Origin: Begonia masoniana
Taxonomy: Eukaryota > Streptophyta > Magnoliopsida > Cucurbitales > Begoniaceae
Direction: 5' to 3'
Length of the DNA stretch: 64,000 nt
NCBI GenBank assembly: GCA_022432975.1
Contig: CM039509.1
Coordinates: 43,434,209-43,498,208 of the forward strand
The notes below the pieces were generated by a model. That model was not told the origin of the DNA. It saw only the letters and a list, made by a program, of their open reading frames with translations, and ran no database searches. Of the stretch, positions 50,222 to 64,000 are shown piece after piece (the first letter of the stretch is position 1; each line of letters begins with the position of its first letter). The position numbers and the translations under genes were made by a program.

Positions 50222-50712
50222 CATCCGATGACTTTACTGAAGACATATTCCGATAACTTTATTGAAACATCATCCGATGACTTTACTGAAGACATATTCC
50301 GATAACTTTATTGAAACATCATCCGATGACTTTACTGAAGACATATTCCGATAACTTTATTGAAACATCATCCGATGACTTTACTGAAGACATATTCCGA
50401 TAACTTTATTGAAACATCATCCGATGACTTTACTGAAGACATATTCCGATAACTTTATTGAAACATCATCCGATGACTTTACTGAAGACATATTCCGATA
50501 ACTTTATTGAAACATCATCCGATGACTTTACTGAAGACATATTCCGATAACTTTATTGAAACATCATCCGATGACTTTACTGAAGACATATTCCGATAAC
50601 TTTATTGAAACATCATCCGATGACTTTACTGAAGACATATTCCGATAACTTTATTGAAACATCATCCGATGACTTTACTGAAGACATATTCCGATAACTT
50701 TATTGAAACATC
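50222..50712. repeat. 49-bp tandem array, about 10 copies
   Basis: The unit contains CATCCGATGACTTTACTGAA and CATATTCCGATAACTTTATT. About ten nearly identical units are followed at 50870-51090 by four or five diverged ones. Each unit holds two degenerate copies of the family A decamer in reverse orientation. Confidence 0.95.
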
Positions 50713-51663
50713 ATCCGATGACTCGCGGTGGGCTGCATCTCCGATGACGTCAGCCGGATAAATCAATTATCCAACATCAAACCGATCGCTAACGGACAAG
50801 CATAATCCCCACTCATTCGATAGTACAAAACTTACTTCATTTCCGATAAGAATTAGGCCTACATCATCCGATGGCTTTTCTGAAGACATCTTCGATAGCC
50901 TTATTGAAACATCGTCCGATGACTTTACTGAAGACATATTCCGATAACTTTATTGAAACATCATCCGATGACTTTACTGAAGACATCTTCCGATAACTTT
51001 ATTAAAACATCATCTGATGACTTTACTGAAGACATCTTCCGATAACTTTATTGAAACATCATCCGATGACTTTACTGAAAACATCTTCCGATAGACGACA
51101 TAACTATAACTCGACAGCTACCGATAGACATCATCTACCGATATAGAACAGAGCGACATACCCACAACTCCTTGCTATACAACACGACTCTAACTACATA
51201 AAAGAATCTACTTATATTACTGAAATCATTCAAATACCATTCTAACCAATGCATTACCCAAAACAATCCAGCAAGTGCCAACATCAAATCTCAGCAGAAT
51301 ACTATTATCAGAAAAGACAACTCAAAACATTTTCAAAACATTGAAACAACTACTGTCATGAGAGCTCAACCTATTCAAATCGAAACATTATCAACTACAC
51401 CTTCACTCCAACAGACATCAGTTAAACCGCCTCATCAAGTACTAGATCCGTGGCATGAGTATGCACCCCCAACCAATCTATCCCTCAATGAACTCAGAGG
51501 ATTTACCTGCTGTCACTTCTTCACCTACATCACAAAACTCATCTATTAGTCTAATGCTAAGCAAGTAAAGCAGTAATGAAATGATATGCTGAAACATAAA
51601 TTCCTAAACATGCAATTTCTACTTTCTCATCTCAGTTGCATTCACATACGTTCATAAGCTGAT

Positions 51664-51853
51664 CTGATCACTTGGTTCCCTTGGGAAGTGGATCAATTTT
51701 TCCAATGTTATACATCCTCTACTCGATTAAGGGGCGGATGAATTCCCTTAATAGCTGATCTGATCCCTCTGTTCCCTTGGGAGTGGGATCAATTCTCCCA
51801 ATGTTATAAATCCCTTCATAAGTTAAGGGGTGGATTAGTTCCCTTAATAGTTT
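51664..51853. repeat. 96-bp subrepeat, two copies, in family A LTR
   Basis: GGTTCCCTTGGGAAGTGGATC and TTCCCTTGGGAGTGGGATC start the two copies. Homologous to the array at 853-2628, in the same orientation. Confidence 0.85.
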
Positions 51854-53768
51854 GTCTGTCACATTCAGTTCATACCTTATCGTTCTTACATGGAAATTCA
51901 TTTTCGTAATCTTTCAAAAACATGATGCATGACATACAAAATCATTCCCAAAATACATAACCCTACTGTTTTGTGATGTAGGCATGAAGGCACATGCATA
52001 CTTTACTTACCTGGTCTTCTGGATGGTTTGGTTGAAATCTCCTCCGGGAATTAGTTAAACCTTCACTAAACTTCATCCTATTCAACCAGAGACCTAAGGA
52101 AACTAATTGAGAACTCTGGTCATAATGTATTCCCGATACTGCACTAAACTGAAACTGACACTCATCTATAGCATCCTCGAAACCCTCGCATTGGACTCCC
52201 TCGGCTATCTAACTGCTAAAATATAAGAAATGGAGAAAAACTTACTTAGATAGAAGAAGAGTCTGGTGGAAGATTTGTCGAGAGCTCCGCTGAGCTTGAG
52301 CTGGACACCGAAAATGAATAAATGATGAAACAGTGGCGGCTATAGTGCATAAATCTCTAAACCCCTTCCCTTAAATAGGTCATCTACTTTTAAATTGTCA
52401 TATTTACATAAATGCCCTCGCTTAGTCACTCATTAATCTAACCAATAACTCTCCCAATTTTTTCATGAAATTGCACATCATTAATTGATAAGTTAAATTC
52501 GGTTTAATTGAAACCGGGTGCTACACATGAAGAAAAATGTCAAAATGTTAAATTCGGGTTCTTCTAAACTGGATAATATTTCAAACATCAGCAAATCAAG
52601 TGTCAATCGGTCTGGACTGGGGTTCAAAGGAGAAAGCTCAGTTTCACAAACTGTAGCAGGGAAGAAATGTAACACCCGGTTTTCGAAGGGTTTTCAATTT
52701 TTTGCATATGAATGACATTTTTGTAATTATGTCAAATCAAGTCCATTTTGCGAAAAGAAAGAGTTACTATGATCCTAAAAATTAATATGGATTTTTAAAA
52801 AATTTAGGGAATTTTAGAAGTTGTGACGCTAATTTTACGAGAATTACGTTTCTTGTAATTTAAAGGACGTTGTAGTAAAAATAGTAAACGAGGTCCGTTT
52901 TGTGAACGAACAGTTTTAATGGAACCCTAGTAATAAGTTGGACTTATTGGTGAAATAAGAAAATTTGGAGAAACCGAATCGTTAGCTAATTAACGAAACA
53001 AAGGACGAAACAAATAGAAAATCAAAGGAAGAGCAAAATGCTAAATTACCAAGTCAATTTTTAATTAAAAGGAAAAATCTCTCTTCTTCTCCCTCATTTC
53101 ACGGTTTCTCTCATCCTCTCTGGCAAAACTCTCAGGCGACGAAGCTCCCTCATGGCGTTCTCCATTCCGGCGACCAACGCTCTCCAATTGACCTCAGTTC
53201 TTCACGTTTTTTTCCCTAATTCCAACCTTAGGTACGATTCTAAGATTTTAGGAAAGTTTATTTCAATTTTTACGGAGTTTAAACGATTAGGGTTCATTTA
53301 GGGTTTTGTGAAAAACGTGATTTAGGGTTTGAAATCGATAGGTTTACTGTATTTATGAATATAATGGACGTATTGAACGTTATTGGACGAAGTTAGGTCG
53401 ATTTGTGAGAAATGTTAGAGTTTGAGAATTTTAGGGGTTTTGGGAAAACTCGATGATGGAGGTTTTGATGTGTCGAGCGTGAGTTGTTCGATAAAATGCC
53501 TCGATTAGTTAAATTAGAACATTAGGAGACTTCTTTAGTTAAGGTTACATTCAATGATTTAAACTCGTATTAACGACAATTGTGGTGAATTTGCCTTAGG
53601 TGAACAACGCTCGTGGACGGAGCTAGAGTTGCAACGAACGACAGGTAAGTTCTCGTGACTTACTAGGGCCGATTGACCTACACCGTACATCGAAGTCGCA
53701 TCAAGGATCATTGGCGAATTGCTTGTTTATATGCTTTGGTTGGGTAGTTAAAATTAGTTCTTTTATAG

Positions 53769-53900
53769 GTTATGCTTTTTTATTGTCTTGATGGTATATA
53801 TGTAGAATGTAGATTATGCTTTTTATTGTCTTGATGGTATATATGTAGAATATAGATTATGCTTTTTATTGTCTTGATGGTATATATGTTGAATGTTATG
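53769..53900. repeat. 43-44-bp subrepeat, three copies
   Basis: TATGCTTTTTATTGTCTTGA recurs at 53771, 53815 and 53858, each followed by TGGTATATATGT(A/T)GAAT. Confidence 0.93.
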
Positions 53901-54769
53901 TTATGCACGTGTTCATTCATCATGGTTTTTAAATGAGCATAGAAAATGAACTTCTGCACGATGTTTTCATGAAAACAGATGTGGCCCGAAAGGGGGCTAT
54001 TGATCTATTGTGTAGGCACAAAGGGGTCTGTCACAATACCACATCGCTTGAAACTAAATGAATCTACGTAATCTATTACCTGGTCATGCGAGGTGGGGCT
54101 CAGGCATGGCTTTTGTATATGTGAGCATGTACCCCCCTCCGCTAGATAGAAAGGGTTGTCCGACCGTGGGATGAATCCTCTCCATTTAGCGGGTTGAGAT
54201 CTCGGTGATAATATGTATGTAACGTAATGATTATAAAATGTTGCATGATTTCTGAAACTCATACGCACAGCATGCATTGCATTTACGAAACTTACTGAGC
54301 CTTTAGCTCATAGATTGTCTGTATGGTGTAGGTGATCAGGATATAGGTGAGGATGAGATCCCTCCACCCGAAGAGTGATGCAGTTGACGGAGGACGGTTC
54401 GTGGGGGTGTGCTGGCGCAGTCGAGGCGTTTCATGACCCGTGGGGACATATGTAGATATTTTAGGCTATTCTGGATAGAAAATGTTAGGTAAAATAGTTG
54501 TACAGATAGAACATTATAGGATGTTTGGATCTGGACTAGTTGATAGGTTTATGTTTCGAAGTTTTGAACGTTTTGAAAACTTATTTTATAACCGCTTGGT
54601 GATTTTAAAACAGGAGGAAACGTTTAGTTTTTAAACGGATCCACGCGGTTCGTTTTCTTGAAAACGTATTTTGTTTGAATTGTGACTCGAGTTGGTTTGA
54701 GCGAGATAATGGTGGATATACGAGTACTGAGAGATTAAATATTGAAATGTATGATTCTGAGGTAAGTAG

Positions 54770-56088
<1,319 letters not shown>

Positions 56089-56128
56089 ATATGGAAAATT
56101 AGGATACGGGTAAGGGTTGCTACAGTTA

Positions 56129-56140
56129 TGGTATCAGAGC
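56129..56140 (+). other. Primer binding site, initiator-Met tRNA
   Basis: TGGTATCAGAGC is a perfect match, four bases after the LTR end CTACA. Confidence 0.88.
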
Positions 56141-56305
56141 CCCCGGGTTTTAAAAATGGTTCTGTAGACTGCTCGACTGCACAGCCACTACGCGGACGTC
56201 CTGCCTCAACTTTAATTATGTTTATAAGTTTAATTGATTTTAATTTCTTATGATTATATTGTTTGATTTTATAGGAGCTATAAAATAGTCCGAGGTAGAG
56301 ACGCT

Positions 56306-56761
56306 ATGGACAACACCATAGACCTATTGAGGGGTGTCATTGCCCAACAATCCCAACTCATTGACCGTCAAGCGCAGCTTATAGATAGGCAATCTCGTCA
56401 GCTTGGGATGTTGACGAACCGAGAAAACCCTAGGATCCAAGGACTAGTCACTCCCAATAACCACGACACGAAGAGGGTGGGCAAGGAAGAAATCAAATCA
56501 AGCCGACGAAAGCACGTTCGAGGAAATTCTCGGAGACCTCTGTGTCCTGAGTGCCACAAGGAACACTATGGCAATTGTAGGTTAGGCACAGGTAAGTGTT
56601 TTCGATGTATAGTGGTTGGCCACTATGTCAAGGATTGCCCGAAGCCAGGCAGAGACCGATCGGGCAGGGATCTGGAAAATGTTGCACCGAAGATACTTGC
56701 CTTGACTGGAGAAGAGAAAACTGCCCAACCTTCAGCTGTTTCAGGTATAGTTTTATTTTGA
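56306..56761 (+). CDS. Short zinc-knuckle gag of the family C element
   Basis: A 151-residue reading begins MDNTIDLLRGVIAQQSQLID with a glutamine-rich amphipathic stretch (about 8-36) that could form a coiled coil. A basic segment (about 60-80) follows, then CX2C-type CPECHKEHYGNC and a canonical zinc knuckle CFRCIVVGHYVKDC (about 97-110). The central gag capsid domain normally found between the N-terminus and the knuckle is missing, so the protein is about half or less of a usual gypsy Gag. It could bind RNA but probably cannot form particles alone. The reading ends where a protease should begin. It may be intact as a gag-only ORF or the product of an internal deletion; I cannot tell which. 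Confidence 0.7.
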   Translation: MDNTIDLLRGVIAQQSQLIDRQAQLIDRQSRQLGMLTNRENPRIQGLVTPNNHDTKRVGKEEIKSSRRKHVRGNSRRPLCPECHKEHYGNCRLGTGKCFRCIVVGHYVKDCPKPGRDRSGRDLENVAPKILALTGEEKTAQPSAVSGIVLF

Positions 56762-59557
56762 CAGTTAGTGGAGCGAAGGATATTAGAGTAGAGATATAGT
56801 ATAGAGTTAAAAGTTTGGAGATGATAATTGAGTAATAGATTGAAATAAGCTTAAGAGTAGAGAGGGGAAAACGTATACTTCGAATAAAAGAAGGATAGAG
56901 TTATGCGTTAAAGCCCATGACCCGGTATAACCGTGAGAATTGAGCGCTTAAAATCCAATTTCCATAAGAGAGGTACAACTTATGGAATGTGAGGCTTAAA
57001 TAAATGGGAACTAGACCCTAATTGACAGACCCCTAGAGTTTAGAATGAAACCAATAGAGGAGAAATTTGGAGTTTAGATGTAAGGCTTACTAGAGAATGT
57101 TCTAGATTGTCAAGATATCGTTAGTGCGTACAAGTAGATAAGAAAAATATAGCAGGAATTTAAATAACCTAAATCCACGAGAAATTGGGAGAACCTAGAC
57201 AAAGGTGACACTCAGAAGTTAGCTTAAGTAGATTGTTGAAGGGATGATAGAACGACTCAATGTTGAAGACGCGATTACATAGGGGTGTTCGTATTGACCC
57301 ACATCGATGAAGAAGATAAGGGTATTTACTCGAAGATTAACGAAATTCGAGACAGTAAAGGGTTAAAGTTATACAAAAGGTAATACTCGAGATGCGAAGT
57401 TTGACCGACCTTAAGTATTGTATGAAAGGACTACCAATTGAGGACGATTGTTAATTCATGAAAAAGATTTCGACTGACTTACTATAAGGGGGAGACGTAG
57501 TAAAGTTAAGAGTAATCAGTGAGTAGTAGAGGTAGTGTTGAGTGGAGGTTACGAAACAAAAAGCCTAGGAACTAAGAAGGACTTAAGAACTCGAAAGTGA
57601 TAACAATTTGAAAGAAAATTTTAGCACCGAGGTTTAAAGTAACTAGTATGACCGTAGAGAGAATAGTGATTTAAATGTGTGAGGCTGACCTCCAAGAAGG
57701 AAGTAGGAACATCGGTGTACGAGGAAAATAGAAGAGTAAGATTTGGGGTTAGAGGATATTGAAATCACGGGCGTAAACTTATCTACAACAAGATTGCAAA
57801 CAAGAAGACTGTTGGGTGAATCATTGTGCAGGAGCCAAGTGGAATATTTAGAACCCGACTAGGAGGAACGAAAAGATATAGACCATTGAGTAACTTGAGA
57901 GAAGTTCACGTGCGACATTTGAGATAAGTGCGGGGGATTGTTAGATTCAATGAAGGGTTAAGATTAGGAGTTTAACTCAGTGGTTAGTGGCGAACGATTT
58001 GTGAAATTGCGGTTTATAGAATAGGAAGGACAAGGATGTGCAATAAACCCACTTAAGTAAACTTAGAGTGAGATTAAGTTAGAAAAGGTTTCAGAAGACT
58101 GGTGTTTATCAGGTCGAGACCGATAGACACATGAGTGATATAAGGTTAGAATAAATAGTTGGAGTGAATCTATGGCAAAACCTTGGGATTCAATTGTACT
58201 TGGAGTTAACAAGGAATTGAGTTAAACAAATGAGCGTAATGTCTATAGTAAGAGAAAGTTAATTAAGGACATAGCGATAGAACTCATTAAGGTAGTTCCG
58301 AATGAGATGTGATGTTTATAGGATCTTCGCTACAATGAGACAAAGATCCTAAGTGGTTAACGACTTTAGCTTCCATTTGGACTCATCGAGACCAGGAGGT
58401 GTTCTGATGACATAGTTGCGAAGTGTAGCAACGCGAAATTAGTTGAGAATTTTATTAGGACCTGCGAGGTGCCTAAGGAAGTGTACAATTTGAATACTAT
58501 TGGCGAAGAAGCTCTATAGGGGCATTACTAGAGAAATGTGAACCCAGATAGTTGTAATAGTGACTAAGGTTAAAGTCAACGAACTTAAATGCGAGTCAGT
58601 TTATAGCTCCAATATATATATATATATAGAAATTGTTATACCCAGTAGATGGATAAGGTTGTAGTGTAACTGAGATTTAGCGTTGGATTAAGTAGTTTGA
58701 GAAAGCTTTGAGGGCGTGAAGTGGTTAGGCACGTATTCGATAAACACGGGATTAAGAAAGTTAGAAACTAATGAAACTCAATTCAAAGAGTTGAAGAAAA
58801 ATAGAGAGAAGTTTGAATTGCAACCTGGGTGTTGTTAGGAATCCTTGAACGATAGTCAATCCAAATGACGTTGGAAAGTTGAAGTTGTTTCGAGGATTGA
58901 GGATAAGAGACAATTTTAGTAGAGACCAGTTGATAAGTTAGAAAGTTTAACATTTTGAGTGATTAAATATAAACCAGCGCGTGCCCTGGTCGTTAGGTGT
59001 CAAGTACACAATTGAGATCGTTGATAGAGGGCTTAGAGATTGGATAGGACTTGGTGCGCAAGCGAGAACGTGTTTAGGCCAATTAAAAGTAAGGATTATG
59101 GTTAGGGGGTTAATGTAAAAAAAAATTGAGTTGGTGCGCATACCGACTGCGGATGAAGTCGATGAAATTATGTTAAGTTTGAGTTACAGCCCAGAAGTTG
59201 AAAGAAATTCTTGGTATTTAAGCTAGTGACGTTGGGAAACATTAGCATAGCTTTGATATAAAGAGACAGTTAAGGAAAGACGTCAATGAGAAAGAACTTT
59301 GGAGAATTGAGTTACTGTGAGTAATTAAGTGAAAGACGATGCCTATGCAAATATTAAGATGACAAAGTATGCTGTTGGAAAAATTGATTTGAGATTTGGA
59401 GATTCGTTATACTCAATACTTGAGTAAGGACGTGTACGATTCAATTGAGAATAGGGAATATAAAGAGTGACTATAAGTAGAGATAAAAATTCAAAAATTT
59501 TAGAGAAATAGGGGAGAGAAGCTTAAAAGAACGGAGCGATTATAAATCAAGGTGTTG
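56762..59557 (+). other. Non-coding purine-rich interior of the family C element
   Basis: About 2.8 kb with no long reading in any frame. It is visibly rich in A and G on the plus strand (for example GGAGATGATAATTGAGTAAT), and stop codons are frequent. No RT, RNase H or integrase motif was recognised. A short (AT)n stretch lies at about 58612-58627. Confidence 0.6.
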
Positions 59558-60244
59558 TGTAACGCCCCGAAAACCCACCCAGGTTCACGGTGCGCACAAG
59601 GACTACCCTGGTCTAAGCGACTCTCTCTTTAGTACTATCTCATTCACATGAACTGATTTCCTTAATCCGCTACATACTCCTAATCCCAATTTGTTGGGCA
59701 CCAAGGCGTCCTCCCCCAAAAATTTCGGCAGAATGACGCCTGAAAAGAGCGCCCCCAAAATGCTAAGTACCTGCATAACACCAATCCAGAATATCCCAAT
59801 CCCATCTAACCAATCTGCGAAATCTCCAAACAATCGTCATAACAGAACAAAAATGCTATCGACCAAAAGAAAGAAAGTCCACGATATAGAGTGACATATC
59901 ACCCTGAAACTATAACTACATACAACTAATAATCAACGCTCCAAAACAAACAAAATAAATCCTAAACCCTATCATCACTATGCCATGGCTCCATGGGTCG
60001 GGTCGCCCCAACACTACCATCAGCCGGGGCCCTGGTCGCACAACACCAACCACGCATCTACTCCTGAGTAGGCTCTCAATACTCACCCTCCTCCAGTGCG
60101 GCACCTACACCACTGAACACACGGTAAGCTCAAAGCTTAGCAAATAGAGTGCTGAAAGTAAATATGAAGTACGAAAATCAGTTATGCAGTCCTAACACAT
60201 GTACGTCTCTACACACGTTGTCATCATCTCACCACATCGCATCT

Positions 60245-60476
60245 CACCGACTCGAAATGCAACCGCGCCGGGCAGTCAGTCCGTACACCGCACTGTTTAC
60301 CGGCACGTCACCGCCGTCCCGGTTCCTCCAGGAACGGGGTCCATAAGTCACATTCCAGTCACTGACTCGACTCGAAGTGCAATCGTCTGGGTAGTCGGCC
60401 AATACACCGCACTACCACCAGCACGTCGCCACCACTCCAGCTCATCCCGGAAGTGGGGCCCACAGTCACACTCCAG
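60245..60476. repeat. About 116-bp subrepeat, two diverged copies
   Basis: Each copy has CGACTCGAA(A/G)TGCAA, a CCGCACT segment, a GGGGYCCA segment and ends CACACTCCAGT or CACATTCCAGT. Probably LTR-internal subrepeats. Confidence 0.75.
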
Positions 60477-60693
60477 TCCACTGTCGCCTGTCCACACCGT
60501 GCCTCACATCCACTACTCTCCCTCCGTGCTTAAAACATGCTCAAAACATTTGCGTAGCTTTTAAAACATGATGCATGTTGACTATAACTAACTAACTACA
60601 ACTCCACATGCACATCACACCACAAACGTACTGATGACCCACTACATGCACGAGACTCACAACATGCATACAACTGTGGTGTAGGCCTATGGG

Positions 60694-62603
<1,910 letters not shown>

Positions 62604-62682
62604 TTATTTACTTATTATTATTATTAACTAATTTACTACCATTGCCCCACGTGTTGAACTCCGTGTTTACGTTAAGCTCGCG

Positions 62683-63816
<1,134 letters not shown>

Positions 63817-63829
63817 ACCTTATAGAAAT

Positions 63830-64000
63830 TTTGCCCCCAAAATTACGTAACGAATAGCTTAGGAAACTGCTGTTCCATATATTGTCGTCGCTCCCAAGTG
63901 GTCTCTTCCACGTTGTTGTTCGCCCACACACCTGACAAAGGGGATCTCCTTGCTTGAGCAACACCTGACAGCTACCCCCAAAATCAGACTACTTTTCCTC
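63830..64000 (-). pseudogene. Chromovirus integrase C-terminus with chromodomain
   Basis: The minus strand reads VWANNNVEETTWERRQYMEQ and QFPKLF, the second half of a chromodomain, the chromatin-binding module at the C-terminus of integrase in chromovirus-type Ty3/gypsy elements. The conserved tryptophan of TTWE and the acidic neighbours are present. A different frame carries the upstream part (LKQGDPLCQV) and the downstream tail (NFGGKISI), so at least two frameshifts have occurred. The rest of pol lies beyond the window. Confidence 0.75.

Larger units (their letters stand above)
49785..52525 (-). mobile_element. Family A solo LTR, minus orientation, TSD CATGA
   Basis: Plus strand TGTAACGCCCCGAATTATC to GAAACCGGGTGCTACA (2741 bp), flanked by CATGA at 49780-49784 and 52526-52530. 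It is longer than its sister copies because the TCGGAAGATG region has grown into a 49-bp tandem array. The two-copy 96-bp subrepeat is at about 51664-51853. It lies inside the copia gag, whose frame resumes just after it. Confidence 0.93.
45791..52667 (+). mobile_element. SIRE-like Ty1/copia element, 5' part with four insertions
   Basis: About 45791-46670 looks like the 5' LTR and leader. A degenerate primer site (TGGTATTAGAG, 46680-46690) is followed by gag from 46748. The gag is interrupted by a Tat-like solo LTR (46993-48461), a tRNA-like foldback (49356-49584), a family A solo LTR (49785-52525) and finally the family C element at 52668. Protease and pol, expected after 52667, are not found in this window. 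Confidence 0.75.
46748..52667 (+). pseudogene. SIRE-like copia gag, in five pieces
   Basis: The gag starts at ATG 46748 and soon shows RPPLLDGSNYTYWKAMMKSF, the conserved N-terminus of SIRE-type gag. The next piece resumes at 48462 (AFNAIFNGVDP). A third conserved stretch at 48893-49213 ends with the zinc knuckle CRGCEGFGHIQAES, whose last Cys is Ser. After the foldback it continues at 49585 with a coiled-coil-like stretch (LHLQIRDLRDEKNNLQNVIA), and after the solo LTR at 52526 with VKMLNSGSSKLDNI and GLGFKG, the usual end of this region. Stops within the pieces (after SIL near 46886, near 48518 and 48689, and at 49211) show that it is dead. The pieces keep their order and lose almost no residues at the junctions. 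Confidence 0.85.

Noticed and set aside
50222..50712. Possible CRISPR array
   Set aside because: The 49-bp units are contiguous without unique spacers, and the DNA is a plant LTR.

Overview
The window is nuclear DNA of a flowering plant, probably a eudicot. It has one intact host gene (an intron-containing F-box/LRR gene of the FBL10 type), one decayed host gene (the 3' half of a cytosolic-type alanyl-tRNA synthetase gene, introns kept), and about 50 kb of nested LTR retrotransposons with plant-type primer sites (initiator-Met and Asp tRNA). Four homopolymer tracts of 1.1-1.9 kb (T, T then A, T, C) make up about 5.9 kb and are most likely assembly or consensus artefacts.

Layout. 1-5500: a Ty3/gypsy gag remnant (-), an LTR fragment of 'family A' (-) whose 96-bp subrepeat is amplified to about 18 copies, and a degraded + strand LTR element carrying a foldback insertion (4744-5339). 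5501-16193: a Tat/Athila-like element (-) with a tRNA-Asp primer site, a gag gene split by a family A solo LTR (9233-11433, target duplication CTTCT), and no pol beyond its start. 16194-22634: a decayed Ty3/gypsy gag-pol (-) split by a second family A solo LTR (18402-20454, CACAG). 22635-about 25130: an LTR of 'family C' (+) with a cluster of CGATCGATCG palindromes. 25322-26409: a non-autonomous hAT element with an 8-bp target duplication.

28326-31446 is the FBL10-like gene, TATA box included. 34921-35334 is a 207-bp tandem duplication. 35382-36817 is a tandem array of a miniature LTR element (TRIM) with 70-bp interiors that hold only a primer site and a polypurine tract. 38437-41530 is the alanyl-tRNA synthetase pseudogene (-), with a Mutator-like foldback element (39008-39846) in its last intron and a Ty1/copia (Ale/Retrofit-like) element (41541-45790, -) cutting off its 5' part.

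45791-52667 is the gag region of a SIRE-like copia element (+). It is broken by a Tat-like solo LTR (46993-48461), a foldback with tRNA-like A and B boxes (49356-49584), a family A solo LTR (49785-52525, CATGA), and a family C element (52668-59557) that retains only a short zinc-knuckle gag and 2.8 kb of non-coding DNA. From 59558 to the end lies the 3' LTR and integrase/chromodomain end of a chromovirus (-).

The window therefore records a sequence of insertions rather than a pathway. The most unusual signals are the expanded LTR subrepeats, the palindromic TG...CA elements with Pol III-like boxes, the TRIM array, and the same CGATCGATCG palindrome in three different LTR contexts.
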